Assembly: GCF_000282375.1 (NCBI RefSeq)
Contig: NZ_AKJK01000042.1
Span: 1-64,000, forward strand
Direction of reading: 5' to 3'
Length of the DNA: 64,000 bases
DNA from: Pseudomonas sp. GM50
GTDB taxonomy: Bacteria; Pseudomonadota; Gammaproteobacteria; Pseudomonadales; Pseudomonadaceae
Within the stretch, counting starts at the first letter, position 1, and every line of letters starts with the position of its first letter. A program made the position numbers and the translations under genes. Shown piece after piece: positions 38,084-45,626 of the stretch. The notes under the pieces were generated by a model. That model was given only the letters and a program-made list of their open reading frames with translations. It was not told where the DNA came from and did not search any database.

Positions 38084-39505
38084 ATGACCCTTTACGTCAA
38101 CCTCGCCGAGTTGCTCGGCACGCGTATCGAACAGGGCTTCTATCGCCCCGGCGACCGGTTACCCTCGGTGCGGGCGCTGAGTGTCGAACACGGGGTCAGC
38201 CTGAGCACGGTGCAGCAGGCCTATCGAGTACTGGAAGACGTTGGCTTGGCGATGCCCAAACCCAAGTCCGGCTACTTCGTGCCCGTAAGTCGCGAACTGC
38301 CGGAGCTGCCAGTGGTTGGCCGGCCGGCCCAGCGACCGGTGGATATCTCGCAGTGGGATCAAGTGCTGGAACTGATCCGCGCCGTGCCGCGCAAGGACGT
38401 CGTGCAACTGGGACGCGGCATGCCGGACATCACCACGCCGACCATGAAACCGCTGCTGCGCAGCCTGGCGCGAATCAGTCGTCGCCAGGACATGCCCGGT
38501 CTGTATTACGACAACATCTACGGCACCCTTGAATTGCGCGAACAGATCGCTCGCCTGATGCTCGATTCCGGCTGCCAGTTGAGCGCCAACGATCTGGTGA
38601 TCACTACCGGTTGCCATGAAGCGCTGTCCACCAGCATCCGCGCCATTTGCGAGCCAGGAGACATCGTCGCCGTGGACTCGCCGAGCTTTCACGGCGCCAT
38701 GCAGACGCTCAAAGGCCTGGGCATGAAAGCCCTGGAAATCCCTACTGATCCGCTCACCGGCATCAGCCTCGAAGCTTTGGAACTGGCATTGGAGCAATGG
38801 CCGATCAAAGCCATACAGTTGACCCCCAACTGCAACAACCCGCTGGGCTACATCATGCCGGAGGCGCGCAAACGTGCGTTGTTGACGCTCGCACAGCGTT
38901 TCGACGTGGCGATTATCGAGGACGATGTGTATGGCGAACTGGCCTACACCTACCCGCGCCCGCGCACGATCAAATCCTTCGATGAAGACGGCCGCGTCCT
39001 GCTCTGCAGTTCTTTTTCCAAGACCCTGGCACCAGGCCTGCGCATTGGTTGGGTCGCACCGGGCCGCTATCTGGAACGGCTACTGCACATGAAGTACATC
39101 AGCACCGGCTCCACCGCTCCGCAACCGCAGATCGCGATTGCCGAATTTCTCAAGGCCGGGCACTTCGAACCACATTTGCGGCGGATGCGTACACAATACC
39201 AGCGCAATCGCGACGCGATGATCGACTGGGTGACCCGCTATTTCCCCGCCGGTACCCGGGCCAGCCGTCCGCAAGGCAGCTTCATGCTGTGGGTCGAACT
39301 GCCGGAGGGCTTCGACACCCTGAAACTCAATCGTGCGCTGCATGATCAAGGCGTACAGATTGCTGTCGGCAGTATCTTTTCCGCCTCGGGCAAATACCGC
39401 AATTGCCTGCGGATGAACTACGCTGCCAAAACAACCCCGCAGATCGAAGAAGCAGTGCGCAAGGTCGGTGCGACAGCCATCAAACTGCTGGCGGAAACTG
39501 ACTGA
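38084..39505 (+). CDS. MocR-type GntR/aminotransferase regulator
   Basis: This 473-residue protein has an N-terminal GntR winged helix (GTRIEQGFYRPGDRLPSVRALSVEHGVSLSTVQQAYRVLE, residues 11-50) joined to a fold-type I aminotransferase domain. The PLP lysine lies in LLCSSFSKTLAPGLRIGW, and NCNNPLGYIM and DDVYGELAY supply other PLP contacts. MocR proteins use PLP or amino-acid ligands to regulate adjacent genes rather than to transaminate. The target is unknown; DUF1127 or the gene itself are likely. Confidence 0.92.
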   Translation: MTLYVNLAELLGTRIEQGFYRPGDRLPSVRALSVEHGVSLSTVQQAYRVLEDVGLAMPKPKSGYFVPVSRELPELPVVGRPAQRPVDISQWDQVLELIRAVPRKDVVQLGRGMPDITTPTMKPLLRSLARISRRQDMPGLYYDNIYGTLELREQIARLMLDSGCQLSANDLVITTGCHEALSTSIRAICEPGDIVAVDSPSFHGAMQTLKGLGMKALEIPTDPLTGISLEALELALEQWPIKAIQLTPNCNNPLGYIMPEARKRALLTLAQRFDVAIIEDDVYGELAYTYPRPRTIKSFDEDGRVLLCSSFSKTLAPGLRIGWVAPGRYLERLLHMKYISTGSTAPQPQIAIAEFLKAGHFEPHLRRMRTQYQRNRDAMIDWVTRYFPAGTRASRPQGSFMLWVELPEGFDTLKLNRALHDQGVQIAVGSIFSASGKYRNCLRMNYAAKTTPQIEEAVRKVGATAIKLLAETD

Positions 39506-39564
39506 CCTTTCTTCGGGATCCGGCGTCCATATAACTAACAACGGCCGCCACCGGAACATTCCCC

Positions 39565-41139
39565 GTGAGAACCAGACAGCCCCTGCTTGCTCTTCTGTTA
39601 CTCGCCTCGTTCCTGGGTGGCTGCGCAACGCTCAATGCCCCTCGCGAACCCAGTCAGGCCCTGCCGGCGGCGGGCTCGGCGTTCGGCCGTTCGATCCAGG
39701 CACAGGCAGCGCCCCATCAGGGCCAATCGGGCTTTCGCTTGCTCTCCGATAGCGCCGAGGCCTTCACCGCACGCGCCGAGCTGATTCGCAACGCCCAAAG
39801 CAGCCTCGATCTGCAGTACTACATCGTCCATGACGGCATCAGTACACGAATACTGGTGAGCGAACTGCTCAAGGCCGCCGACCGCGGCGTGCGGGTGCGG
39901 ATTCTGCTCGACGACACCACCAGCGATGGTCTGGACCGGATCATCGCGACCCTTGCCGCACATCCGAAGATACAGATCCGCGTGTTCAATCCGCTGCACC
40001 TGGGCCGCAGCACCGTGGTTACGCGAACCATGGGCCGGCTCTTCAACCTGTCGCAACAACATCGGCGCATGCACAACAAACTGTGGGTGGCGGACAACAG
40101 CGCGGCAATCGTTGGCGGGCGCAACCTGGGGGACGAGTATTTCGATGCCGAGCCCAAAATGAATTTCACCGACATCGATATGCTCAGTGTCGGCCCGGTT
40201 GCAGAGCAGCTGGGGCATAGCTTCGACCAATACTGGAACAGTGCCCTGAGCAAGCCGATCGAGCAGTTTCTCTCGACCAAGCCGACAGCCAGGGATCTGA
40301 AAAACACCCGGACCCGACTGGACGAGTCCCTGGAGGAAACGCGCAAACAGAACCACGCGCTTTATCAGCAGTTAATGGCCTACACCACTCACCCGCGCCT
40401 GAATGTCTGGCGCCGGGAGCTGATCTGGGCCTGGAACCAGGCATTGTGGGACGCACCGAGCAAGGTGCTGTCCGATGGCGAACCTGACCCGCACTTGCTG
40501 CTGACCACCCAGTTGGCACCCGAGCTCAATGGGGTCAGCAAAGAGCTGATCATGGTCTCGGCCTACCTCGTACCCGGCCAACCGGGGCTGGTTTACCTGA
40601 CCGGTCGCGCCGATGCCGGCGTATCGGTCAGTGTGCTGACCAACTCACTGGAAGCCACCGACGTACCGGCCACGCACGGTGGTTACGCGCCTTATCGAAA
40701 AGCCTTGCTGGAGCATGGGGTGCAATTGTTCGAATTACGTCGCCAGCCCGGCGATAACGGTGATAGCGGCAGCGGACCGCGTCTGTTTCACAGCGGGACC
40801 TACCGTAGTTCCGACTCCAGCCTGCACAGCAAGGCGATGATTTTCGACCAACAGAAAGCCTTCATCGGCTCGTTCAATTTCGACCCGCGGTCGGTACTGT
40901 GGAACACCGAAGTCGGGGTATTGGTGGACAACCCGCAGCTCGCCGGACGAGTGCGTGAACTGGCACTGGAGGGCATGGCGCCACCCCTCAGTTATCAGGC
41001 CCGGCTGGAAAAGGGTCAGATCGTCTGGGTCACCGAAGATGACGGCAAGCCGCACACATTGACCAAAGAACCGGGGGGTTGGTGGCGGCGTTTCAATTCA
41101 TGGCTCAGCAGCATGGTCGGCCTGGAGCGGATGCTGTAG
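39565..41139 (+). CDS. Phospholipase D-family lipoprotein
   Basis: This 524-residue protein has a lipoprotein signal (LASFLGGC, Cys20) and two PLD active sites: HNKLWVAD (170-177) and HSKAMIFD near residue 420. Both retain the HxKx4D catalytic pattern and the following GGRN / GSFNFD. It resembles the cardiolipin synthase-like PLD group, so membrane phospholipid is a plausible substrate. The start appears to be GTG at 39565. It converges on the MFS gene with 18 bases between. Confidence 0.88.
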   Translation: MRTRQPLLALLLLASFLGGCATLNAPREPSQALPAAGSAFGRSIQAQAAPHQGQSGFRLLSDSAEAFTARAELIRNAQSSLDLQYYIVHDGISTRILVSELLKAADRGVRVRILLDDTTSDGLDRIIATLAAHPKIQIRVFNPLHLGRSTVVTRTMGRLFNLSQQHRRMHNKLWVADNSAAIVGGRNLGDEYFDAEPKMNFTDIDMLSVGPVAEQLGHSFDQYWNSALSKPIEQFLSTKPTARDLKNTRTRLDESLEETRKQNHALYQQLMAYTTHPRLNVWRRELIWAWNQALWDAPSKVLSDGEPDPHLLLTTQLAPELNGVSKELIMVSAYLVPGQPGLVYLTGRADAGVSVSVLTNSLEATDVPATHGGYAPYRKALLEHGVQLFELRRQPGDNGDSGSGPRLFHSGTYRSSDSSLHSKAMIFDQQKAFIGSFNFDPRSVLWNTEVGVLVDNPQLAGRVRELALEGMAPPLSYQARLEKGQIVWVTEDDGKPHTLTKEPGGWWRRFNSWLSSMVGLERML

Positions 41140-41157
41140 ACCGACTTTGTGCAGCGC

Positions 41158-42303
41158 TCAGGCTGGTTCGGCAACCGTACCAAACGCCCCTTGCCGCGAC
41201 ACCAGAATCACCAGCCCCAACGCGCCCACCGCCATCAGCAATGGCAAGGCATGCCCGCTGATCCACTGGCTCCCGGCACCGGCTGCCAAGGGTCCGATCA
41301 GGCAACCAATGCCCCACAGTTGCGCGATATGGGCATTGGCGCGCACCAGCGCATCGTCGCGATAACGCTCGCCGATCAGGATCAGCGACAAGGTGAACAA
41401 CCCGCCGGCGCTGGCGCCAAACAACACCCACAGCGGCCAGATCAGTAGCGTGTCGATCAGTAATGGAATCGCCAGGCTCGACAGCAACAAGAGCATCGCA
41501 CAGCCAGTAAATAACGTACGCCGCGACAAGCGATCGGCCAACGCGCCAATCGGCAATTGCAGCAAGGCATCACCCACCACCACGGTGCTGACCATCGCCA
41601 AGGCGATTTCCGTGGTGAAGCCCTGACGCAGGCAATAGACCGGCAGCAAGGTCAGGATCATCGCTTCGAACGCCGCGAACAGCGACACCGCCCAGGCAAT
41701 CGCTGGCAAGCCGCGGCAGAAGATCAACAAGTCACCGAGGGTTACGCTGCAGGCTTCGCTGGTGGGTGCGCCGCCGCGGCCCATCAGCAAGAACGGTGAC
41801 GTCATCAGCAAACCGACACCAACCCAGAAGCCATAATCGTGCTCGGTGCCCAACGCACCCAACAATAACGGCCCGGCCAGCTGACTCAATGCGTAACTGC
41901 TGCCATATAGCGCCACCAGCCGACCGCGCCATTGCTCGACCACCAGTTGGTTGATCCAGCTTTCACCGAGGATGAAGACGAGGGTCAGGATCACCCCGAT
42001 CATCAACCGCAGCACCAGCCAGATCGGATAGCTCGGCCACAGCGCAAGCAAGCCGATGGATACCGCCCCGGCCCACAGGCACAGGCGCATCAGATTCGCC
42101 GTGCCAAGACGGGCCGCGAGATGGCTGGAGATTTTCGCCCCCAGCAGTACGCCAATGGCCGGCATCGCCGCCATCACGCCGATCGCGAACGAGCCGTAAC
42201 CCCAACCTTCCAGACGCAACGACACCAACGGCATGCTGACACCCAGCGCCAGGCCGACACTCAAGACAGATGCCAAGACGGCGAAATAAGTCGCCCAACG
42301 CAT
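41158..42303 (-). CDS. MFS transporter, YcaD-like
   Basis: This 381-residue inner-membrane protein has twelve predicted spans. The loop 2-3 motif GAKISSHLAARLG and the middle repeat LPIGALADRLSRRTLF are typical MFS signatures. It groups by eye with the YcaD/sugar-efflux-like transporters. The start at 42303 follows GGAGTGTGGAGC. The frame continues upstream into REP sequence and is not coding there. The substrate is unknown. Confidence 0.87.
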   Translation of the reverse strand: MRWATYFAVLASVLSVGLALGVSMPLVSLRLEGWGYGSFAIGVMAAMPAIGVLLGAKISSHLAARLGTANLMRLCLWAGAVSIGLLALWPSYPIWLVLRLMIGVILTLVFILGESWINQLVVEQWRGRLVALYGSSYALSQLAGPLLLGALGTEHDYGFWVGVGLLMTSPFLLMGRGGAPTSEACSVTLGDLLIFCRGLPAIAWAVSLFAAFEAMILTLLPVYCLRQGFTTEIALAMVSTVVVGDALLQLPIGALADRLSRRTLFTGCAMLLLLSSLAIPLLIDTLLIWPLWVLFGASAGGLFTLSLILIGERYRDDALVRANAHIAQLWGIGCLIGPLAAGAGSQWISGHALPLLMAVGALGLVILVSRQGAFGTVAEPA

Positions 42304-42346
42304 GCTCCACACTCCTGTGGATATTTTATGTACAGCACAAAACACT

Positions 42347-42509
42347 GTGGGAGCGGGCTTTTGTGGCGAGGGGGCTTGCCCCCGTTCGGCTGCGAAGCAG
42401 GCGCAAGACCATTGCATGCGGTGTACTTTATACACCGCAGACGCAGGTTTTGGGGCCGCTCCGCGACCCAACGGGGGCAAGCCCCCTCGCCACAAAAGCC
42501 CGCTCCCAC
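42347..42509. repeat. Nested REP composite
   Basis: The outer inverted pair GTGGGAGCGGGCTTTTGTGG / CCACAAAAGCCCGCTCCCAC encloses the inner pair GGCGAGGGGGCTTGCCCCCG / CGGGGGCAAGCCCCCTCGCC. Within these lies GGTGTAC-TTTA-TACACC. Two REP families are thus joined in one symmetrical unit; a similar composite occurs at 47235-47372. Confidence 0.88.
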
Positions 42510-42528
42510 AGGGGATCTGTGTCGTTCA

Positions 42529-42553
42529 GGAGCCCGATTTACATTCGGGCTCC
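42529..42553 (-). terminator. Hairpin after kauB
   Basis: GGAGCCCGA (42529-42537) pairs with TCGGGCTCC (42545-42553) around TTTACAT, ten bases beyond the kauB stop codon. No T-run follows on the minus strand, so it is at best a weak or Rho-assisted terminator. Confidence 0.4.
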
Positions 42554-42562
42554 TTTACTGAC

Positions 42563-44056
42563 TTACAACTTGATCCAGGTCGCCTTCAGCTCGGTGTACT
42601 TGTCGAACGCGTGCAGCGATTTGTCGCGACCGTTGCCGGACTGTTTGAAGCCACCGAACGGCGCGGTCATGTCGCCGCCGTCGTACTGATTGACCCACAC
42701 GCTACCGGCACGCAAAGCCTTGGCGGTCAGGTGAGCCTTGGAGATGTCGGCGGTCCAGACTGCAGCGGCCAGACCGTAAGGCGTGTCGTTGGCGATCGCA
42801 ATGGCTTCTTCAGCGTTGTCGAAGGTGATGACCGACAACACCGGACCGAAGATTTCTTCCTGGGCAATTTTCATCGCGTTGCTCACGCCATCGAAAATCG
42901 TTGGCTCGACGTAAGTGCCACCGGTTTCCTGAAGAATGCGCTTGCCGCCCGCCACCAGTTTGGCGCCATCGGTGTGACCGGACTCAATGTAGGACAGCAC
43001 AGTGTTCATCTGCTGGGTATCCACCAGCGCACCGACATTGGTTGCCGGGTCCAGCGGGTTGCCCGGCTTCCAGGTTTTCAGGGCCTCGATCACCAGCGGC
43101 AGGAATTTGTCCTTGATCGAACGCTCGACCAGCAGGCGCGAACCGGCGGTGCAGACTTCGCCCTGGTTGAAGGCGATGGCACCGGCAGCGGCTTCGGCGG
43201 CGGCTTGCAGGTCCGGCGCATCGGCGAACACGATGTTCGGGCTCTTGCCGCCAGCTTCGAGCCAGACGCGCTTCATGTTCGATTCGCCGGAGTAGATCAG
43301 CAGTTGCTTGGCGATCTTGGTCGAACCGGTGAACACCAGGGTGTCGACGTCGTTGTGCAGGGCCAGGGCCTTGCCAACGGTGTGACCGTAGCCCGGCAGC
43401 ACGTTCAGCACACCTTTCGGAATACCGGCTTCAACCGCCAGCGCCGCAATGCGAATGGCCGTCAGCGGCGATTTTTCGGAAGGCTTGAGGATCACCGAGT
43501 TACCAGTGGACAACGCCGGGCCGAGCTTCCAGCAGGCCATCATCAACGGGAAGTTCCACGGTACGATCGCACCGACCACACCGACCGGCTCACGAGTCAC
43601 CAACCCCAGTTGATCATGCGGGGTGGCGGCGACTTCATCGTAGATTTTGTCGATGGCTTCACCGCTCCAGCTCAGGGCTTGCGCCGCGCCTGGAACGTCA
43701 ATGTACAGGGAGTCGCTGATCGGCTTGCCCATGTCCAGGGTTTCGAGCAGGGCCAACTCCTCGGCGTGCTGTTTCAGCAGGCCGGCGAAACGGATCATGG
43801 TGGCTTTGCGTTTGGTTGGCGCCAGGCGCGACCAGGCGCCGGAATTGAAAGTGGCGCGGGCGTTGTCCACGGCACGCTGGGCGTCGGCGGTATCACAGCT
43901 GGCAATCTTGCCCAGCAGACGGCCATCGACGGGGCTGATGCACTCGAAGGTCTCACCGGAGACGGCATCGGTGTATTCGCCATTGATGTAGGCGCGGCCT
44001 TCGATCTTCAGATCGCGAGCCCGTTGTTCCCAGTCGGCACGAGTCAGGGTGGTCAT
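42563..44056 (-). CDS. kauB: Aldehyde dehydrogenase KauB/PuuC-like
   Basis: This 497-residue NAD-dependent dehydrogenase oxidises gamma-glutamylaminobutyraldehyde or guanidinobutyraldehyde in putrescine/arginine catabolism. The catalytic Glu is in WLEAGGKSPNIVFADAPDL and the nucleophile Cys in FNQGEVCTAGSRLLVE. NAD contacts include VPWNFPLMMACWKLGPAL. Context (PauB and PauR homologs upstream, and the P. aeruginosa locus PA5312) supports the KauB call. A palindromic operator lies 167 bases upstream; the ribosome-binding site is GAGGAGG. Confidence 0.9.
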   Translation of the reverse strand: MTTLTRADWEQRARDLKIEGRAYINGEYTDAVSGETFECISPVDGRLLGKIASCDTADAQRAVDNARATFNSGAWSRLAPTKRKATMIRFAGLLKQHAEELALLETLDMGKPISDSLYIDVPGAAQALSWSGEAIDKIYDEVAATPHDQLGLVTREPVGVVGAIVPWNFPLMMACWKLGPALSTGNSVILKPSEKSPLTAIRIAALAVEAGIPKGVLNVLPGYGHTVGKALALHNDVDTLVFTGSTKIAKQLLIYSGESNMKRVWLEAGGKSPNIVFADAPDLQAAAEAAAGAIAFNQGEVCTAGSRLLVERSIKDKFLPLVIEALKTWKPGNPLDPATNVGALVDTQQMNTVLSYIESGHTDGAKLVAGGKRILQETGGTYVEPTIFDGVSNAMKIAQEEIFGPVLSVITFDNAEEAIAIANDTPYGLAAAVWTADISKAHLTAKALRAGSVWVNQYDGGDMTAPFGGFKQSGNGRDKSLHAFDKYTELKATWIKL

Positions 44057-44222
44057 TCGAGTGTCCTCCTCTTATTGAATACGAGTGCCCCGCGTTCTAT
44101 GCGGGTGCTGTCAGGAATTCTGCCCGGCCAGCCTGCTTTTCGGCTCAAGGCAACCGTTACCCTAAACCAGCGGCCAGTGAAGTTTCAATATATTTGACAT
44201 AAGGCCGGCAAACGGCCTTGCG

Positions 44223-44242
44223 ATGTTCATTTTAATAAACAT
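44223..44242. promoter_or_regulatory. Putative PuuR/PauR operator between kauB and the cupin gene
   Basis: ATGTTCATTTTAATAAACAT is a palindrome with 9-base arms, one mismatch and a 2-base centre. Read on the minus strand it contains AAAATGAACAT, close to the core of the E. coli PuuR site (ATAATGAACA). It lies between kauB and the divergent cupin gene. A TTGACA (44194-44199) and a GGCCG-GCAAA-CGGCC hairpin lie nearby. Binding by the PauR homolog is inferred. Confidence 0.6.
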
Positions 44243-44283
44243 AGACTTTCAATTTTCCAGCGCAATCACGGGGGAATACCAGC

Positions 44284-44646
44284 ATGAACATTCAGGATAT
44301 CGTCGATTTCAGCCAGGCCAACACCCAGCCCGATCGCTATCGGCCAGACCCGGCAAAAATCCTCAAGGGCGACCCCGAGCAAGCGGTGTACAACCATTAC
44401 AACAGCCCGTGCGGCCAGATGAGTGCAGGTGTTTGGGAGGGCGAAGTCGGCCAGTGGCGAGTGAACTACACCGAGCACGAATACTGCGAAATCCTTCAGG
44501 GAGTTTCAGTGCTGCGCGACGACGATGGCAATGCCAAGACCTTGCGTACAGGTGATCGCTTCGTGATCCCGGCAGGTTTTCGCGGTACTTGGGAAGTGCT
44601 GGAGCCTTGCCGCAAGATTTATGTGGTGTTTGAACAGAAGGCCTGA
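44284..44646 (+). CDS. Cupin-domain protein (DUF861/EutQ-like)
   Basis: This 120-residue single-domain cupin has the metal-binding-type first motif VNYTEHEYCEILQGVSVL and the second GDRFVIPAGFRGTWEVLEPCRKIYVVFEQ. The ligand set is partly replaced, as in the DUF861 group (ureidoglycolate lyase or EutQ-like). It is divergent from kauB across the putative operator, suggesting a small role in amine catabolism, which is inference from position. Confidence 0.85.
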   Translation: MNIQDIVDFSQANTQPDRYRPDPAKILKGDPEQAVYNHYNSPCGQMSAGVWEGEVGQWRVNYTEHEYCEILQGVSVLRDDDGNAKTLRTGDRFVIPAGFRGTWEVLEPCRKIYVVFEQKA

Positions 44647-44671
44647 AGATTTGTGTTGCTTGGGCCGGCCT

Positions 44672-44694
44672 CATCGCGGGCTTGCTCGCGAAGG
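44672..44694. repeat. Single REP half-unit
   Basis: One unpaired copy of ATCGCGGGCTTGCTCGCGAAGG follows the cupin gene. No inverted partner is nearby, unlike most other sites. Confidence 0.6.
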
Positions 44695-44727
44695 GGCCGG
44701 TCCAGGCAATACAAAATAGACAGGCAC

Positions 44728-44762
44728 AAAAAAGGCCCGTATCTCGCGATACGGGCCTTTTT
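44728..44762 (-). terminator. Intrinsic terminator of rpmB-rpmG
   Basis: A 14-bp stem (AAAAAGGCCCGTAT, 44729-44742, with ATACGGGCCTTTTT, 44749-44762) and a 6-base loop is followed on the minus strand by TTTTTT. It lies 20 bases after the rpmG stop codon. By symmetry it can also terminate the cupin transcript. Confidence 0.9.
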
Positions 44763-44781
44763 CGTAAGAGGGAAAAATCAA

Positions 44782-44937
44782 TTACTTGATTTTGCCTTCT
44801 TTGTAGATCACGTGCTTGCGAACAACCGGATCAAATTTCTTGATCTCGATTTTGTCCGGAGTAGTGCGCTTGTTCTTGTCGGTAGTGTAGAAGTGACCAG
44901 TACCGGCGCTCGAAATCAAACGAATCAATTCACGCAT
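44782..44937 (-). CDS. rpmG: 50S ribosomal protein L33
   Basis: L33 is a small large-subunit protein near the E site. This gene encodes 51 residues, [20 protein letters not shown] at the start and a Lys-rich end ([12 protein letters not shown]). It lacks the paired cysteines of the zinc-binding form, so it is the zinc-free (C-minus) type. AGGGAG lies seven bases before the ATG. It is 11 bases after rpmB in the usual rpmB-rpmG operon. Confidence 0.95.
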   Translation of the reverse strand: MRELIRLISSAGTGHFYTTDKNKRTTPDKIEIKKFDPVVRKHVIYKEGKIK

Positions 44938-44948
44938 GATTAGCTCCC

Positions 44949-45182
44949 TTAGATCTTGCCAGCTTTGCGGATTTCGGCCAGCACGACAGTAATGCCACGC
45001 TTGTCGATGATACGCATGCCTTTGGCAGATACGCGCAGACGCACGAAACGTTTCTCTTCTTCAACCCAGAAGCGGTGATGCTGCAGGTTCGGCAGGAAAC
45101 GACGACGGGTTTTGTTGTTTGCGTGGGAAATGTTATTCCCAGTCACCGGACCCTTACCGGTAACTTGACATACTCTCGACAT
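44949..45182 (-). CDS. rpmB: 50S ribosomal protein L28
   Basis: L28 has 77 residues and begins [20 protein letters not shown], the family signature, followed by the basic stretch [18 protein letters not shown]. It is the first gene of rpmB-rpmG. The leader upstream contains two GC-rich hairpins. Autogenous control of rpmB-rpmG has been reported in E. coli; whether this leader serves the same purpose is unknown. Confidence 0.96.
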   Translation of the reverse strand: MSRVCQVTGKGPVTGNNISHANNKTRRRFLPNLQHHRFWVEEEKRFVRLRVSAKGMRIIDKRGITVVLAEIRKAGKI

Positions 45183-45360
45183 GCCTCAGCCCTCTAAAAC
45201 CACATGCCCAACCCGGCATGGGTTGGCCGCTTAATCTCTCAGTCATTTGGCGCCAGGCGCCGCGTTTCTTTAGAGGTCTTACCGGCTACACCTACAGTGA
45301 AGGAACCGGGCCCCTAGAAAAGAGCGCTGCTTTATACCAGAAAGACTGGAGAGCAACAAC
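45183..45360 (-). promoter_or_regulatory. rpmB promoter and structured leader
   Basis: On the minus strand TTGTTG (45360-45355) and TATAAA (45337-45332) are 17 bases apart, a good sigma-70 promoter. The resulting leader is about 140 bases. It contains the self-complementary GGCGCCTGGCGCC and a 7-bp hairpin CCAACCC-ATGCC-GGGTTGG (45208-45226) just upstream of rpmB. The rest of the gap to 45626 shows nothing I recognise. Confidence 0.5.
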
Positions 45361-45626
45361 ATTCCGTGTGCGCGGACTTGATAAATTCCCCATTTTTCGG
45401 CCACCGGGCGCCTTGGATAAAGGCTGTCGTCGATTAAGACCGCTCGTCGCAGAGAATCGGCCAACCGACCGATTCCGGGTTTTCCTCGGTCCGCATCACC
45501 GAAACCAGCGCACATAGTCACCTTAAAATGAAAAAGGGGATAGTCATTTGCAAAAGAGCCCACTAGGGTAAGACTTTTCCAGACTGCACTTGCAGATGGG
45601 CCTTCGATCTGTAAAGGAATCCGACC

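Noticed and set aside
42302..44197. A 631-codon open frame on the plus strand opposite kauB
   Set aside because: Antisense shadow of the aldehyde dehydrogenase; starts within REP sequence and has no ribosome-binding site.
45361..45626. Additional gene between rpmB and the dipeptide-binding protein gene
   Set aside because: Frames there are short, without start signals or recognisable products.
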